A stretch of 5,118 nucleotides of DNA from Gammaproteobacteria bacterium (GTDB lineage: Bacteria > Pseudomonadota > Gammaproteobacteria > Steroidobacterales > Steroidobacteraceae). A model generated the notes under the pieces. The model searched no databases, was not told where the DNA came from, and saw only the letters and a program-made list of their open reading frames with translations. The position numbers and the translations under genes were made by a program. The stretch spans positions 1 to 5,118 of the forward strand of contig JASHYG010000121.1 of NCBI GenBank assembly GCA_030043215.1, given 5' to 3'. Below are positions 4,955 through 5,118 of this stretch, in pieces (the stretch's first letter is position 1; each line of letters starts with the position of its first letter).

Positions 4955-5118
4955 ATGGCTGAGATCACGCACCGAACCCGACGCCTACGGGCGCCGCGGG
5001 ATATGCGGATCGCGCCTCCCCTGCCGGCGCCACGCCACGATGACACTGTGCTTTCCCGCTATGCCCTCCTGATCAACCCGTTCTATCCGAAGGACCCCAG
5101 GGCGAGCTTCGGCAAGCA
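4955..5118 (+). CDS. N-terminus of a probable B12-binding/radical SAM family protein (partial)
   Basis: The frame runs open off the right end, giving about 54 residues from ATG 4955. After a basic, Pro-rich lead it reads SRYALLINPFYPKDPRASFGK. I associate the LLINPFYPKDP.ASFGKH block with the start of cobalamin-binding-domain radical SAM proteins, where a beta strand (YALLINP) opens the Rossmann-like B12 domain; the Cys-x3-Cys-x2-Cys cluster would lie beyond the window. The family call is therefore recall-based and tentative, but the sequence is clearly protein-like. The start is uncertain: ATG 4880, 4955 and 5003 are all in frame. 4955 has a weak GGGGG eight bases upstream and lies downstream of the promoter candidate; 5003 is also plausible because the conserved block begins soon after it. 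Confidence 0.6.
   Translation, partial: MAEITHRTRRLRAPRDMRIAPPLPAPRHDDTVLSRYALLINPFYPKDPRASFGK

Overview
The window looks like a GC-rich chromosomal segment of a free-living bacterium, most likely a Pseudomonadota (proteobacterium). This is an inference from codon use, Sec-type signal peptides and gene families (a phthalate-type Rieske oxygenase, a COG2910-type reductase, a class C serine hydrolase remnant). No rRNA, tRNA, CRISPR array or complete insertion sequence is visible. All supported genes read on the minus strand except a partial gene entering the right edge on the plus strand, so transcription runs mostly right to left.

Right part (about 2487-5118): a divergent intergenic region (4629-4954) separates a Rieske non-haem iron oxygenase (minus) from the start of a probable radical SAM protein (plus, cut by the window end). 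This region holds a perfect 19-bp palindrome, a plus-strand promoter candidate beside it, a coding-like fragment with no start codon, and a strong 12-bp-stem inverted repeat just upstream of the oxygenase ribosome binding site. Downstream of the oxygenase, after 108 bases that include a possible 23-codon ORF, lies an NAD(P)-binding Rossmann protein with an apparent signal peptide. Both enzymes have convincing ribosome binding sites. Together they look like part of a catabolic or steroid/aromatic-modifying cluster whose electron-transfer partner is outside the window.

Middle part (1110-2350): a compact two-gene module with its own promoter and operator candidate. A DinJ/RelB-type ribbon-helix-helix antitoxin (127 aa, longer than usual) overlaps a gene for a polymerase-beta-fold nucleotidyltransferase of the AbiEii/MNT-like type. 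The partner expected for DinJ is a small RelE/YafQ mRNA interferase; here it is replaced by a nucleotidyltransferase. This hybrid toxin-antitoxin arrangement is the most interesting system in the window.

Left part (1-1022): a small secreted protein of a recurring but uncharacterised family, then a broken serine hydrolase (class C beta-lactamase/esterase family). The hydrolase keeps its ribosome binding site, N-terminus and last codons but has lost the whole catalytic middle, with a frame change at the junction. Bases 1-134 hold no gene I can support. The toxin-antitoxin module next to a deleted gene suggests an accessory or rearranged stretch inside a metabolic neighbourhood.
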